Positions 16,351 to 27,203 of a stretch of DNA of 35,752 bases are shown one piece after another. The translations under genes were made by a program, and so were the position numbers. The notes below the pieces were generated by a model. The model had not been told where the DNA came from, did not search any database, and was given only the letters and a program-made list of their open reading frames with translations. The stretch's first letter is position 1; each line of letters starts with the position of its first letter. Source of the stretch: an uncultured Opitutia bacterium (lineage in GTDB: Bacteria; Verrucomicrobiota; Verrucomicrobiia; Opitutales; Puniceicoccaceae); NCBI GenBank assembly GCA_913056175.1, contig CAJXLM010000030.1:1-35752 (forward strand), read 5' to 3'.

Positions 16351-17745
16351 TCAATGCCCCGGCACGAAGTGGGTGGGCTCGCGACGGAGGAATTGACCGT
16401 GGCCGAGGGTGCCGGTGAACCGGCCGTCCTCGGCGACTTTCTCGCCACGGACCCAGGTCATGGCCGGGCGGCCCTGGATCTCCCAGCCCTCATAGGGGTT
16501 GTAGTCGACGGCCATGTACTGCCTCTCCGCGGAGATGGTACCGCGGTAATCGTCGTCCCAGAGAACCAGATCGGCATCCTTACCGACGGCCACCGCACCC
16601 TTCCCCTCGAGCCCGAAGATCTCGGCGGAGGCGGTCGAGGCGACCTCGACGAAACGGTGCAGGTCGAGCCGGCCTTCCTTGACTCCCTTCGTGTAGAGCA
16701 CGGTGACCCGGTCCTCCAGGGAGGGAATCCCATTGGGAATCTTCGTGAAGTCCTCCCGGCCCATGTCCTTCTGCCCGTGGAAATCGAAGGGGGCGTGGTC
16801 GGTGGCGAGGGTGTCGACGAGGCCCTGCTGGAGTGCATTCCAGAGGTAGTCCTGGTTCGCCTTGTCGCGAAGGGGTGGCGACATCACGTACTTGGCACCC
16901 TCGAAGTCGGGGCGCTCCGCATCCGTCTTGTCGTGGGTGAGGTACTGGATGAGCGTCTCGATCCAGATGCGGACCCCCCGCTCGCGGGCACGCAGGCCCG
17001 CCTCGACCGACTCCCGGCAGCTCGTGTGCACCGTATAGATATGGGTGCCAAGGATTCCCGCGTAGGTGGCCAGCCGATGGACCCCCTCCACCTCGACCTC
17101 GGGCGGACGGCTGACTTCGTGGTAGCCTGGCTCGGTGTGGCCGGCGGCGATGAGGGCCTGCTGGCGCAGGGCGACGAGGTCGGCATTCTCGCAGTGCGCG
17201 GTGACGATCAAGCCGTGCCGGCCGGCGTGCTTCATCACCGCGTAGAGGTCGGCCTCGGGCAGGGCAAAGACCCCCTTGTAGGCGAGAAAGAGCTTGAGGC
17301 TGGCAATCCCGGCCCGCTGGACCTCGGCGAGGTCGCTTTCCACACCCTCATCCCATCGGGGCACCCCCATGTGGAAAGTGTAGTCACAGGCGCTCTTGCC
17401 CTCGGCAAGACCCTTCCAGTGCTCGAAGGAGGCGAGGATGCCGTCGGTGGGACCGGGCACGCACATCTCGATCAGGGAGGTGGTTCCCCCGACGACCGCC
17501 GCCTTGCTGGCGGACTCGTAGGTATCCTTGGCGTAGGTTCCCATGAAGGGGAGGTGGATGTGCACGTGGGGATCGACGAAGCCCGGAAACACATAGCGGC
17601 CGGCGGCGTCCACCACTTCGGTGCCCTCGGGAGCGGTCAGTCCGGTACCGATCCGCGTGATCGTGCCGGACTCGACGAGGATGTCCGCGCGCTGGCGGCT
17701 GTCGGCGTTGATGATTTCGGCGTTGGTGAGGAGCAGGTTGGCCAT
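16351..17745 (-). CDS. hydA: Dihydropyrimidinase (D-hydantoinase family)
   Basis: A 464-residue amidohydrolase that opens the dihydrouracil or dihydrothymine ring to the N-carbamoyl-beta-amino acid. The di-metal site is complete: HVH (H60, H62) in FVDPHVHIHLPF, carboxylated Lys K151 in SLKLFLAYKG, H184 in AHCEN, H240 in VHTS, and D316 in ATDHAPF. The substrate loop MSPPLRDKANQ is present. The family and operon context favour dihydropyrimidinase over other hydantoinases. I used ATG 17745 (MANLLLTN); ATG 17757 adds only four residues. It is the last gene of the catabolic run and converges on the NMT1-type ABC operon. Confidence 0.94.
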   Translation of the reverse strand: MANLLLTNAEIINADSRQRADILVESGTITRIGTGLTAPEGTEVVDAAGRYVFPGFVDPHVHIHLPFMGTYAKDTYESASKAAVVGGTTSLIEMCVPGPTDGILASFEHWKGLAEGKSACDYTFHMGVPRWDEGVESDLAEVQRAGIASLKLFLAYKGVFALPEADLYAVMKHAGRHGLIVTAHCENADLVALRQQALIAAGHTEPGYHEVSRPPEVEVEGVHRLATYAGILGTHIYTVHTSCRESVEAGLRARERGVRIWIETLIQYLTHDKTDAERPDFEGAKYVMSPPLRDKANQDYLWNALQQGLVDTLATDHAPFDFHGQKDMGREDFTKIPNGIPSLEDRVTVLYTKGVKEGRLDLHRFVEVASTASAEIFGLEGKGAVAVGKDADLVLWDDDYRGTISAERQYMAVDYNPYEGWEIQGRPAMTWVRGEKVAEDGRFTGTLGHGQFLRREPTHFVPGH

Positions 17746-17779
17746 GGTCGGGAACAATTCTCGGTTGAAGATTGGGTAA

Positions 17780-17826
17780 GCGGAGAGGCGGCAGCGGGTT
17801 GCGGTCGGAGTCGGCGGAGAGGCGGC
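17780..17826. repeat. Short direct repeat in the hydA-mmsA gap
   Basis: GCGGAGAGGCGGC occurs at 17780-17792 and again at 17814-17826, in the 99-base gap between the two genes. Its origin is unclear; it may be simple G-rich drift or a duplicated site. Confidence 0.6.
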
Positions 17827-17844
17827 GCGGCTCCGGGCCCGCCC

Positions 17845-19344
<1,500 letters not shown>

Positions 19345-19455
19345 GATGGTTTTCCGGGACGTACGGGAGATGTGGGGAGTACGGGAAGTCGGGCTTCGGT
19401 TGGTTAGGGGGTCGGTCCGCGAGGGGAGGAAGGTGTTGCGGGTCGGCGAACGGTC

Positions 19456-20766
19456 TCAGGGATGCGCGGGGATCGGATCGATCTTCCCCTGCTCGAGGAG
19501 CTCGCCGTACTGCTTCCAGGTGAGCTCCTCCTTCCCGGTCTCGACATCCACCATCGTGATGCAGTCGTCCACCGGGCAGACGAGGGAGCAGAGGTTGCAG
19601 CCCACGCACTCCTCCTCAACGATTTCCGGGATGGGCTTCCCCTCGATGCGGCCGGGGCCGTTGCCGCGGTCCCCGGGCGCGACGAGATCAATCGCCTGGT
19701 GGGCGCCATCCTCGCAGGCGATGTAGCAGAGGTTGCAGCCGATGCACTTGTCGTAGTCGATCGCCGCAATCCGCTTGTAGTGGAGGTCGAGGTTTTCCCA
19801 GGAGTTGACGGTGGGGGCCGCCTTGCCGACGAGTTCGCCGACGGTGGCCATGCCCTTGGAGTCGAGGTAGTCGCTGAGACCCTCCTTCATCTCCTCCACG
19901 ATGCGGAAGCCGTAGTGCATGATCGCCGTGCAGACCTGCAGGGAGGAGGCCCCGAGAGCGAGGAACTCGGCGGCGTCGCGCCAGGTGCCGATCCCACCGA
20001 TCCCGGAGATGGGCAGGCGCACGTCCTCGTCGGCCGCGCAGGATTGCACCATGTTCAGGGCGATCGGCTTGACCGCCGGGCCACAGTATCCCCCGTGGGC
20101 CGACTGGCCGCCGACGTAGGGCTCGGGGACGAGGCGGTCGAGATCGACCTGGGTGATGCTGTTGATCGTGTTGATCAGGGAGATCGCGTCGGCCCCGCCG
20201 CGCCGGGCGGCCCGGGCCGCGGCGGTGACATCGGTGATGTTCGGGGTGAGTTTCACGATCACCGGGATCTCGGCGGCCTCCATCACCCAGCTGACGAGGG
20301 TCTCGGCAACGTCGGGATTCTGCCCGACGGCCGACCCCATGCCGCGCTCGCACATCCCGTGCGGGCAGCCGAAGTTCAGCTCGATCCCCTTGGCCCCGGC
20401 GTCCGCCGATCGCTTCACGAGATCGTGCCAGTTCTCCCGGGTGTCCGTCATGAGGGAGGCGATCACCGCGTGCTCCGGCCAACGGTCGGCGCACTCCTTG
20501 ATCTCCCGGAGGTTCGTCTCCGGGGACCGGTCACTGATCAGCTCGATGTTGTTGAAGCCGACCATGCGCTGCCCGTTCACGTTGTGGGCGGAGTACCGCG
20601 AAGAGACGTTCACGATCGGGTCGCCGATCGTCTTCCAGACCACGCCGCCCCAGCCGGCTTCGAAGGCCCGGTGGCACTGGTAGGCGGTGTTCGAGGGCGG
20701 ACCGGAGGCTACCCAGAAAGGGTTGGGGCTCTCGATGCCGGCGAAATGGGTGCTGAGATCTGCCAT
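19456..20766 (-). CDS. preA: NAD-dependent dihydropyrimidine dehydrogenase, subunit PreA
   Basis: A 436-residue iron-sulfur flavoprotein that reduces uracil or thymine at the 5,6 bond. Residues 1-330 are the FMN-binding dihydroorotate-dehydrogenase-like barrel with the active-site Cys in FGCPHGM (C134; the mammalian enzyme has SCPHGM). SGIGGIGTWRDAAEFLALGA is the FMN phosphate region. The C-terminus has two 4Fe-4S motifs, CIGCNLCYIAC and CVGCNLCSLVCP. It is slightly longer than E. coli PreA (411). A perfect Shine-Dalgarno AAGGAGG lies 8 bases before the ATG, one of the few in this window. preT is immediately upstream. Confidence 0.96.
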   Translation of the reverse strand: MADLSTHFAGIESPNPFWVASGPPSNTAYQCHRAFEAGWGGVVWKTIGDPIVNVSSRYSAHNVNGQRMVGFNNIELISDRSPETNLREIKECADRWPEHAVIASLMTDTRENWHDLVKRSADAGAKGIELNFGCPHGMCERGMGSAVGQNPDVAETLVSWVMEAAEIPVIVKLTPNITDVTAAARAARRGGADAISLINTINSITQVDLDRLVPEPYVGGQSAHGGYCGPAVKPIALNMVQSCAADEDVRLPISGIGGIGTWRDAAEFLALGASSLQVCTAIMHYGFRIVEEMKEGLSDYLDSKGMATVGELVGKAAPTVNSWENLDLHYKRIAAIDYDKCIGCNLCYIACEDGAHQAIDLVAPGDRGNGPGRIEGKPIPEIVEEECVGCNLCSLVCPVDDCITMVDVETGKEELTWKQYGELLEQGKIDPIPAHP

Positions 20767-20809
20767 GATGGATTCCTCCTTGGTTGGTGGGAGATGAATG
20801 GTGGAGAGC

Positions 20810-22264
20810 CTAGAGACCGGCCTTCGCGCGGGCCCGCTCGGGCACCCGCACGGGCTCCCAGTACCCGGAGCCGGAAGGCTCGCCCGCTACCCCGTGCCGG
20901 GAAGCCTGTACGGGGCCGCTGACCTGCTCGCCGGTGAAGGCACTGTGCATGCCGCGGGCTGCCTTGCGCCCGTCGGCGACGGCGTTGACGACTTCCTTGC
21001 CGCCGTTCACGGCGTCCCCGCCGCAGTAGACACCGGCGAGGGTGGTCTGGCCGCTGGCGGGATCGATGATCACCCGGCCGGCCCGATCGAGCTCGAGGCC
21101 GGGCAGGACGGACGCCAGCCACTCCTGCTGCTTTTCCTGGCCAAGGGCCTCGATGACCATGTCGCAGGGGAGTTCGAAGTCGGAGTCCGGCACGGTCTCG
21201 ACCCCACCGCCCTCGGCGGGGCGGGTCCGCCGGCAGCGGAGGGCACGGATGCCGCCCTTCCCGTCGCCGAGGATTTCCACGGGAGTGGCCTCGAAGGCGA
21301 AGTCGCAGCCGTCGCCCATGGCGAGCTCGTACTCGAAGTAGTAGGCGGACATCTCCCGGGGGGTGCGGCGGTAGACGATGGTGGCGCTCTCCGCGCCAAG
21401 CCGCTTCGCTTGGGTAACGGCGTCGATCGCGGTGTTGCCGCACCCGAGCACCACCACCTGGCGGCCGACCGGGGTCTCGTGGAGGGGGCCGGCATGAAAA
21501 CTCTGGATAAAGGAGAGCGCGTCCACCACGCCCTCGAGCTCCTCACCGGGAATCCCGAGGGCACGCGTCTGGCCCAGGCCGACCCCGAGAAAGACGGCGT
21601 CGAACTCCTCGCGGAGCTGGGCAAGGGTCGGATCATTCCCGACCTCCACGCCGCAGCGGAACTCCACGCCGAGGGAGCGAATGAGGTCGACTTCCTGCAG
21701 GCTGATCGCCGGCGGCATCTTGTAGTAGGCGATGCCGTAGGTGTTCAGGCCGCCGGGCTGCTCACTCTTCTCAAAGACCACCGCCTCGTGCCCGAGAAGG
21801 GCCAGCTCGGCGGCGCAGCCGAGGGAAGCGGGGCCGGATCCGACGAGGGCGACGCGCTTGCCGGACTTTTCGGTGGGCGCGGAGAAGGGCCGGATTCCGC
21901 GGTCGTAGAGGAAGTCGGTGGCGTGCCGCTGGAGACGGCCGATCTCAATGGGCTTCTCGTCCCGCGCGTTGAGCACGCAGGCTCCCTCGCACAGCACGTC
22001 GGTCGGGCAGACGCGGGCACAGCTGGCCCCGAGAATGTTCGCCTCGAGAATGGTGCGCCCGGCCGCTTCGTCCTTGGCATGCTCGATCTTCTTGATGAAT
22101 CCGGGGATGTCGATGCCGGTGGGACAGGCGGTGATACAGGGGGCGTCGAAGCAGTTGAGACAACGGCTGGCCTCCACCCGGGCCTGCTGCTGGGTGTAGG
22201 GAGGCTCCATCTCGGCCATGTTGGCGGCGGCGGTGAGGGGGTCGAGCTGTGGTTCGAGACTCAT
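20810..22264 (-). CDS. preT: NAD-dependent dihydropyrimidine dehydrogenase, subunit PreT
   Basis: A 484-residue flavoprotein that passes electrons from NAD(P)H to PreA. The N-terminus carries Cys motifs for two 4Fe-4S clusters (CLNCFDAPCITACPTGIDI and CARVCPTDVLCEGAC). The FAD site is VALVGSGPASLGCAAELA and the NAD(P) site VVVLGCGNTAIDAV. The C-terminal FAD contact is GVYCGGDAVNGGKEVVNAV. The architecture matches the small glutamate-synthase-type subunit, as in E. coli PreT (412), with a ~50-residue C-terminal tail of no clear function. I placed the start at 22264; the frame is open further upstream but overlaps the aminotransferase gene antisense to nothing conserved. Confidence 0.95.
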   Translation of the reverse strand: MSLEPQLDPLTAAANMAEMEPPYTQQQARVEASRCLNCFDAPCITACPTGIDIPGFIKKIEHAKDEAAGRTILEANILGASCARVCPTDVLCEGACVLNARDEKPIEIGRLQRHATDFLYDRGIRPFSAPTEKSGKRVALVGSGPASLGCAAELALLGHEAVVFEKSEQPGGLNTYGIAYYKMPPAISLQEVDLIRSLGVEFRCGVEVGNDPTLAQLREEFDAVFLGVGLGQTRALGIPGEELEGVVDALSFIQSFHAGPLHETPVGRQVVVLGCGNTAIDAVTQAKRLGAESATIVYRRTPREMSAYYFEYELAMGDGCDFAFEATPVEILGDGKGGIRALRCRRTRPAEGGGVETVPDSDFELPCDMVIEALGQEKQQEWLASVLPGLELDRAGRVIIDPASGQTTLAGVYCGGDAVNGGKEVVNAVADGRKAARGMHSAFTGEQVSGPVQASRHGVAGEPSGSGYWEPVRVPERARAKAGL

Positions 22265-22346
22265 AAGCGGAACAGGGAGGGGGAAGAATGCTTTGCGGGC
22301 GGGAACTTTCGTGGGACGGGCGACGGCCGGGTGCAGTGGCCCCGGC

Positions 22347-23711
22347 TCAGCCGGCCACCGAGTCCGCCTCGGCGAAGGCGAGGTCGAGCACTTCGAGGAG
22401 GAAGTCGATATCGCCCTCGTGGACGCACATGGGCGGGGTGATGCGCAGGATGTTGCCGTCGAGCCCGCCCTTACCGATGAGGACGCCGAGCTCCCGGCAT
22501 TTCTCGAAGACGGCGGTGCAACGGGCCTTGGAAGGAGCCTTGCTCCCGGAGTCGGCCACCATCTCCACCCCCACCATGAGACCCTTGCCCCGTACCTCGC
22601 CGACCGATTCGTAGCGGTCGACCATCGGGCGAAGCCCACCGAGGAGCCGCTCGCCGAGGACCGCGCAGCGTTCCTGGAGATTCTCCTTCTCGATCACCTC
22701 GAGGACGGCCTTCCCAATCGCGCAGGAGACGGGGTTGCCGCCAAAGGTGTTGAAGTGGATCCGCTGCTGGACGACCGAGGCGATCTCGGGGGTGGTCACC
22801 ACCGCGGCGAGGGGGGCCCCGTTGCCGATGCTCTTGGCCATAGTGACGATGTCCGGTACCACGCCCTGGGTCTCGAAGCCCCAGAAGGCCTCGCCGGTGC
22901 GCCCGAAGCCGGCCTGCACCTCATCGGCGATGGTCACCCCGCCGTGCTCCCGCACGATCCGGTAGGACTCGCGGAGGTAGCCATCCGGGAAGACGACCAC
23001 GCCACCGACGCCCTGGATCGATTCGGCAAAGAACGCCGCCACCTGGCCGGAAGTACCGTAGCGGATGGTTTCGCGAATGTCCTCGGCGTACTTCGGCCCG
23101 GCCTCGGGGTCGTCGTGACCGTAGCGCCCGCGGTAGGGATCGGGATGGAGGGCGTGGTGGACGCCGAAGGAATGCGGGAAGTTGAACTTCCAGGAGCTGT
23201 GTGCGGTCAGGCCCATGGTGCCGCCGGAGCCCCCGTGGTAGGCGTTGCGCAGGGCAACAATGTCGAAGTTGCCGGTGTAGACCCGGGCCATCATCATGGC
23301 GAGGTCGTTCGCCTCCGACCCGGAGTTCACGAAGTAGCAGACCTTGAGGTCCCCGGGCATCTTCGAGGCGAGATGCTCGGCATACTCGGCAATGACGGGG
23401 TTCAGGTAGATGGTGGTGGTGTGCGAGACCCGCTGCATCTGGCGGTGGGCCGCCTCCACCACATGCGGGTGGGCATGGCCGACACCAACGGTGACGATCC
23501 CCCCGAAGGCATCGAGGTAGCGGCGCCCGTTGTCCTCGTAGAGGTACTGCATGTGCCCGTCGACGATCTGGATGGGCTGGCCGTAGTAGAGGAAGAGACC
23601 GGGATTCAGGTACTGCTGGCGGAGGGCGAGGGTCTCCTCGCGGGAGGGCCCCTCGTAGGGAGGCGGGGTGTAGTCGCAGGGGGGAAGGGAGGGCTGGGTC
23701 TGGACCGTCAT
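22347..23711 (-). CDS. Class III aminotransferase, AGXT2-like (beta-alanine/3-aminoisobutyrate:pyruvate)
   Basis: A 454-residue PLP enzyme. It matches mitochondrial AGXT2 in several blocks: LPPCDYTP near the N-terminus, [91 protein letters not shown] Lys in TMAKSIGNG, and [26 protein letters not shown]2 transfers the amino group of 3-aminoisobutyrate or beta-alanine to pyruvate. In this operon that gives malonate or methylmalonate semialdehyde plus alanine. Specificity is inferred from similarity and context. The gap to preT is 82 bases. No Shine-Dalgarno. Confidence 0.93.
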   Translation of the reverse strand: MTVQTQPSLPPCDYTPPPYEGPSREETLALRQQYLNPGLFLYYGQPIQIVDGHMQYLYEDNGRRYLDAFGGIVTVGVGHAHPHVVEAAHRQMQRVSHTTTIYLNPVIAEYAEHLASKMPGDLKVCYFVNSGSEANDLAMMMARVYTGNFDIVALRNAYHGGSGGTMGLTAHSSWKFNFPHSFGVHHALHPDPYRGRYGHDDPEAGPKYAEDIRETIRYGTSGQVAAFFAESIQGVGGVVVFPDGYLRESYRIVREHGGVTIADEVQAGFGRTGEAFWGFETQGVVPDIVTMAKSIGNGAPLAAVVTTPEIASVVQQRIHFNTFGGNPVSCAIGKAVLEVIEKENLQERCAVLGERLLGGLRPMVDRYESVGEVRGKGLMVGVEMVADSGSKAPSKARCTAVFEKCRELGVLIGKGGLDGNILRITPPMCVHEGDIDFLLEVLDLAFAEADSVAG

Positions 23712-23796
23712 GGCGGGGAAGTCGGAGGGATTGTGGTTGGAGGCGAAGGTGGTTCGGAAAGGAGAACCCGGGAAAAGGCGGATCGGGAAGGCCGGA

Positions 23797-25044
23797 TCAG
23801 GACCGGCGGGCCAGCCAGTGGAGGGCCTTCTCGACGAGGCGGTCGTAGGCTTGTACGGACTGGGCGAGGTGCTCCTCGCGGGTGTCCTCGATCTTGTTGT
23901 GACTGATGCCGTACAGGCTCTGCACGAACATCATGACGGTCGGGATGCCGACGCGGGCGGGCTCGGCCGCATCGTGAAGGGGTCCGGAGGGAAGGCGAAG
24001 GGACTCCCCGGCGACTTCCCGGATGGAGTCATCGCACATCCCGATGAGTTCGTCGTCGAAGAGGATGGGGTCGATGTGCCAGAGGCGCTTCCACTCCACG
24101 GTACACCCGGCCTCCCCGGCAAAGCGCTCGCTGGCCTCCTTCGCCTCGGCGAGCATCCGGGCGAGGGATTCCGCATCGAGGTGGCGCTGGTCGAGGGTGA
24201 TCGTGCACTCGGCGACCACGCTGGTCACGATGCCGGGCTGCGTCCGGCAGGACCCGATGGTGCAGACCCCGCCGTGCCGCTCGGTGATCGCGTAAATCTC
24301 CGGGCTCATCCGGGCAGCCGCCAGAAAGGCGTCCTTCCGCTTGTTCATGGGGGTACTCCCGGAGTGGGCGGCCTGCCCACGGAAGATGATCTCGTGCCGC
24401 TCCACGCCAAAGGTCCCGAGCACTGCCCCGAGGGGGAGGTCGCGGTCGAGGAGCACGGGGCCCTGCTCGATGTGCAGCTCAATGTAGCCGCCGGCCTCCG
24501 CGAGCTCCCGGCCGGACTCCCGGATCCTCTCGAAGTCAATGCCGTGCTCGGCGAGGGCATCGGGCAGGCGGACGCCGTCCCGGTCGACGAGGCGACGAGC
24601 CTCCTCCATATCGATGGTCCCGGAGCAGGCCGAGGACCCGAAGAGGCTCTTCCCGAAGCGGGCACCCTCCTCGTCCGCCCAGTCCACGAGCCGGACGGTC
24701 ACCGGGGGCTCGGTCCCGTAGGTCGCCACGATCCGGCGCAGGGTCTCGAGGGCGGCGAGGGTGTTCAGGCACCCGTCCAGCCAACCGCCGTTTGGCACGG
24801 AGTCGATGTGGCCGCCGAGGAGAAGGGCGCGCTCCGACGCGCCGGCGAGGGTCGCCCAGAGGTTGCCGGCCTCGTCCGTGTGGACCTCGACGGGCAATTC
24901 CTCGAGTTTCGCCTGCAGCCAGGCGCGGGCCTGCGCCCAGACGGGAGTGAAGGCAACGCGGTGCGCTCCGTCCTCGTCGCCGGTGAGGGCGCGCAGTTCC
25001 TTGAGTTCGTCAATCGTTCGTTGGGGATCGAGTGGGGTCGCCAT
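23797..25044 (-). CDS. M20-family N-carbamoyl amidohydrolase (beta-ureidopropionase-like)
   Basis: A 415-residue di-zinc hydrolase of the AmaB/HyuC/allantoate amidohydrolase group. Metal ligands: H79 in GGHIDSVP, D90 in GGWLDG, E125-E126 in DWADEEGARFG, the His in IELHIEQGP, and the C-terminal His in YGISHNKIEDT. HEIIFRGQAAHSGSTPMNKRKD is the dimerisation-domain substrate block. Family members split N-carbamoyl-L-amino acids, N-carbamoyl-beta-alanine or allantoate, releasing CO2 and ammonia. Because a nitrilase-type ureidopropionase is encoded two genes upstream, the pathway has two candidates for one step. The WLDGCLN metal loop is slightly unusual (DGALG or DGVLG is commoner). Start chosen at 25044. 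Confidence 0.9.
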   Translation of the reverse strand: MATPLDPQRTIDELKELRALTGDEDGAHRVAFTPVWAQARAWLQAKLEELPVEVHTDEAGNLWATLAGASERALLLGGHIDSVPNGGWLDGCLNTLAALETLRRIVATYGTEPPVTVRLVDWADEEGARFGKSLFGSSACSGTIDMEEARRLVDRDGVRLPDALAEHGIDFERIRESGRELAEAGGYIELHIEQGPVLLDRDLPLGAVLGTFGVERHEIIFRGQAAHSGSTPMNKRKDAFLAAARMSPEIYAITERHGGVCTIGSCRTQPGIVTSVVAECTITLDQRHLDAESLARMLAEAKEASERFAGEAGCTVEWKRLWHIDPILFDDELIGMCDDSIREVAGESLRLPSGPLHDAAEPARVGIPTVMMFVQSLYGISHNKIEDTREEHLAQSVQAYDRLVEKALHWLARRS

Positions 25045-25169
25045 GGAAGAAAACGGGCGGGGGAAGCAAGCACCGCGCCAAGAGCGCAGAAAGAATCCTC
25101 TGTTGTAGGGGTATTGTGGAAATATTAGCCCGACCTACCCGTCGACGCCAGCCGGAAAATTCGGGTCCT

Positions 25170-26267
25170 CTATCCGGAAGCAAGTTCCAGCCCGAGGGCC
25201 TCGGCAACCGGTCGACAGTAGAGGCGGCCCTCCGCCACGGAGAGCGCCGGACGGAGGGGAGACCCTTCGGAGTGGACCCCCTCCCGACCCTCGGCGGCCA
25301 GTCGGCGGAGATAAGGGAGGGTGACGTTGGTGAGGCCCTGGGTCGCCGTCCGGGAGTAGGCGCCGGGCATGTTCGCGACGCAGTAGTGGACAATCCCCTC
25401 CTCCACAAAGGTCGGTGCCTCGTGGGTAGTCGGCCGGGAGGTCTCGATGCAGCCGCCCTGGTCGATGGCGATGTCCACGACCACGGAACCTTCCCGCAGG
25501 AGGGAAAGCGCGGAGCGGCTCACGAGGTGCGGTGCCTTCGCGCCGGGCACGAGGACCGCCCCGACGACCAGGTCGGCGGTGGGGAGAAGCTCTTCGAGGG
25601 TGGCGGGGGAGGAGAAGGCGGTGCGGAGGTTGGGCGGGAGGGTCAGGTCGAGAAAGCGCATCCTCTCGGGATCGATCTCGAGGAGGACGACCTCGGCCCC
25701 GAGCCCGCCAGCCATGCGGGCGGCACTGACTCCGGCCGTTCCTCCCCCGAGCACGAGCACGCGGGCGGGCAGGACGCCGCTGATCCCGCCGAGGAGGACG
25801 CCGCGCCCTCCCTGCGGGCGGGCGAGGTGGTGGGCCCCGACGAGGGCCGACATCCGGCCGGCGATCTCGCTCATCGGCTCGAGGAGGGGCAGCTTGCCGT
25901 CCCTTTCCACCATCTCATACGCCATCGCGGTGCACCCGGAGGCGAGCAGGCCTTCGGTGAGGCTGCGGCTGGCGGCGAGATGAAGGAAGGTGAAGAGGAG
26001 ATGGTGGGGCCGGAGGCGGGCGACTTCCTCGGGGAGGGGCTCCTTCACCTTGACGAGCAGCTCGGCCCCGGCGAAGACCGCGTCGGCAGTGTCCACGAGC
26101 CTGGCCCCGGCCGCCCGGTAGTCGGCGTCGGCGAAACCGGCTCCCTCCCCCGCGCCGCTCTCCACGAGGACTTCATGTCCGTCCTCCACGAGTTGCCGGG
26201 CCCCGGCGGGCACGAGCGCCACGCGGTCCTCCTGGGCCTTGATTTCTCGGGGGATGCCGATGCGCAT
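25170..26267 (-). CDS. ald: Alanine dehydrogenase
   Basis: A 365-residue NAD-dependent enzyme that deaminates L-alanine to pyruvate and ammonium. It begins MRIGIPREIKAQEDRVALVPAG, typical of the family. The substrate Lys is in LLVKVKEPL, the catalytic His in LLFTFLHLAA, the nucleotide-binding motif is VLVLGGGTAGVSAARMA, and the catalytic Asp is in VVDIAIDQGGC. VHYCVANMPGAYSRTATQGLTN is the conserved C-terminal block (family usually PGAVPRTST). The length is close to the usual ~370. In this operon it would regenerate the pyruvate used by the AGXT2-like aminotransferase. The start at 26267 has no Shine-Dalgarno; an upstream ATG at 26318 adds 17 non-family residues. Confidence 0.94.
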   Translation of the reverse strand: MRIGIPREIKAQEDRVALVPAGARQLVEDGHEVLVESGAGEGAGFADADYRAAGARLVDTADAVFAGAELLVKVKEPLPEEVARLRPHHLLFTFLHLAASRSLTEGLLASGCTAMAYEMVERDGKLPLLEPMSEIAGRMSALVGAHHLARPQGGRGVLLGGISGVLPARVLVLGGGTAGVSAARMAGGLGAEVVLLEIDPERMRFLDLTLPPNLRTAFSSPATLEELLPTADLVVGAVLVPGAKAPHLVSRSALSLLREGSVVVDIAIDQGGCIETSRPTTHEAPTFVEEGIVHYCVANMPGAYSRTATQGLTNVTLPYLRRLAAEGREGVHSEGSPLRPALSVAEGRLYCRPVAEALGLELASG

Positions 26268-26339
26268 GGGGTCAGGAGGTTTGGGGTAGGAAGCGGCCGC
26301 GGAAAGGGAAGGTCCCACAACGGAGAGGGTGCAGGCGAC

Positions 26340-27203
26340 TCATACCTCGGTGAGCGGTCCGTAGGTTTCCGGCCGGCGGTCGCGGAAGAACTGCCAGGTG
26401 TTGCGGACCTCGCGGACGAGATCCATGTCCATGTCGTGCACGAGCAACTCGTCCTGGTCCCGGCTGGCCTCCGCCTCGATCTGGCCGCGCGGGTTCACGA
26501 AGTAGCTCTGCCCGTAGAACTCCCCGATGTTCCAGGGGGCTTCCCAACCGACGCGGTTGATGGCCCCGATGTAGCAGCCGTTGGCCACGGCGGAGGCCGG
26601 TTGCTCGAGCTTCCAGAGGTACTCGGACAGGCCCGCCACAGTCGCGGAGGGGTTGACGATGTACTCGGCCCCGTTCAGGGCGAGCGCCCGCCAGCCCTCG
26701 GGAAAATGACGGTCGTAGCAGATGTAGACGCCGATCTTCCCGTAGCGGGTGGAAAACACGGGCCAGTCGGTGGATCCGGGCTTGAAGAAGAACTTTTCCC
26801 AGAATCCGGCCACCTGCGGGATGTGGGTCTTGCGGTACTTGCCGAGATAAGTGCCGTCGGCGTCGAGGACCGCGGCGGTGTTGTAGTAGACCCCGGTCAT
26901 CGCTTCCTCGTAGATCGGCACGACGATCACCATCTGGTGCTTGCGGGCTTCCTCCTGGAGCCGCCGGGTGGTCGGCCCGTCCGGGATGGGCTCAGCCGCG
27001 GCGTACCACTTGCGATCCTGGCTGGGACAAAAATAGGGCTGGGTGAAAACCTCCTGGAAGCAGAGCACCTGCACGCCTTTCTTCGCCGCCTCCGCAATGT
27101 AGGGTAGGTGCGCCTCGAGCATGGCCTGCCGGATGGTTTCCGGCTCTTCCTCCGTGCTCGCCTTGAGGGCCATCTGGATGAGGCCGCCGCGTAGAAGGCT
27201 CAT
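26340..27203 (-). CDS. Beta-ureidopropionase (nitrilase superfamily)
   Basis: A 287-residue carbon-nitrogen hydrolase with the Glu-Lys-Cys triad: E51 in FQEVFTQPYF, K125 in YRKTHIPQ, and C162 in YICYDRHFPEG. The block LNGAEYIVNPSATVAGLSEYLW closely matches animal and plant beta-ureidopropionase, so I assign hydrolysis of N-carbamoyl-beta-alanine or N-carbamoyl-3-aminoisobutyrate to the beta-amino acid, CO2 and ammonia. It is the first gene of the eight-gene run. A Shine-Dalgarno GGAGG lies 8 bases before the ATG at 27203; a longer frame from 27326 has no support. Confidence 0.93.
   Translation of the reverse strand: MSLLRGGLIQMALKASTEEEPETIRQAMLEAHLPYIAEAAKKGVQVLCFQEVFTQPYFCPSQDRKWYAAAEPIPDGPTTRRLQEEARKHQMVIVVPIYEEAMTGVYYNTAAVLDADGTYLGKYRKTHIPQVAGFWEKFFFKPGSTDWPVFSTRYGKIGVYICYDRHFPEGWRALALNGAEYIVNPSATVAGLSEYLWKLEQPASAVANGCYIGAINRVGWEAPWNIGEFYGQSYFVNPRGQIEAEASRDQDELLVHDMDMDLVREVRNTWQFFRDRRPETYGPLTEV

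Noticed and set aside
20798-22441. Long plus-strand open frames opposite preT and preA
   Set aside because: Mirror of GC-rich codons in the real minus-strand genes; no recognisable domain.
23797-25044. M20 enzyme called as allantoate amidohydrolase
   Set aside because: Possible by family, but no other allantoin/ureide gene is present and the neighbours are all pyrimidine-pathway genes.
25032-27107. A 691-codon plus-strand open frame
   Set aside because: Antisense to ald and the ureidopropionase; composition is the usual antisense Gly/Asp/His pattern.
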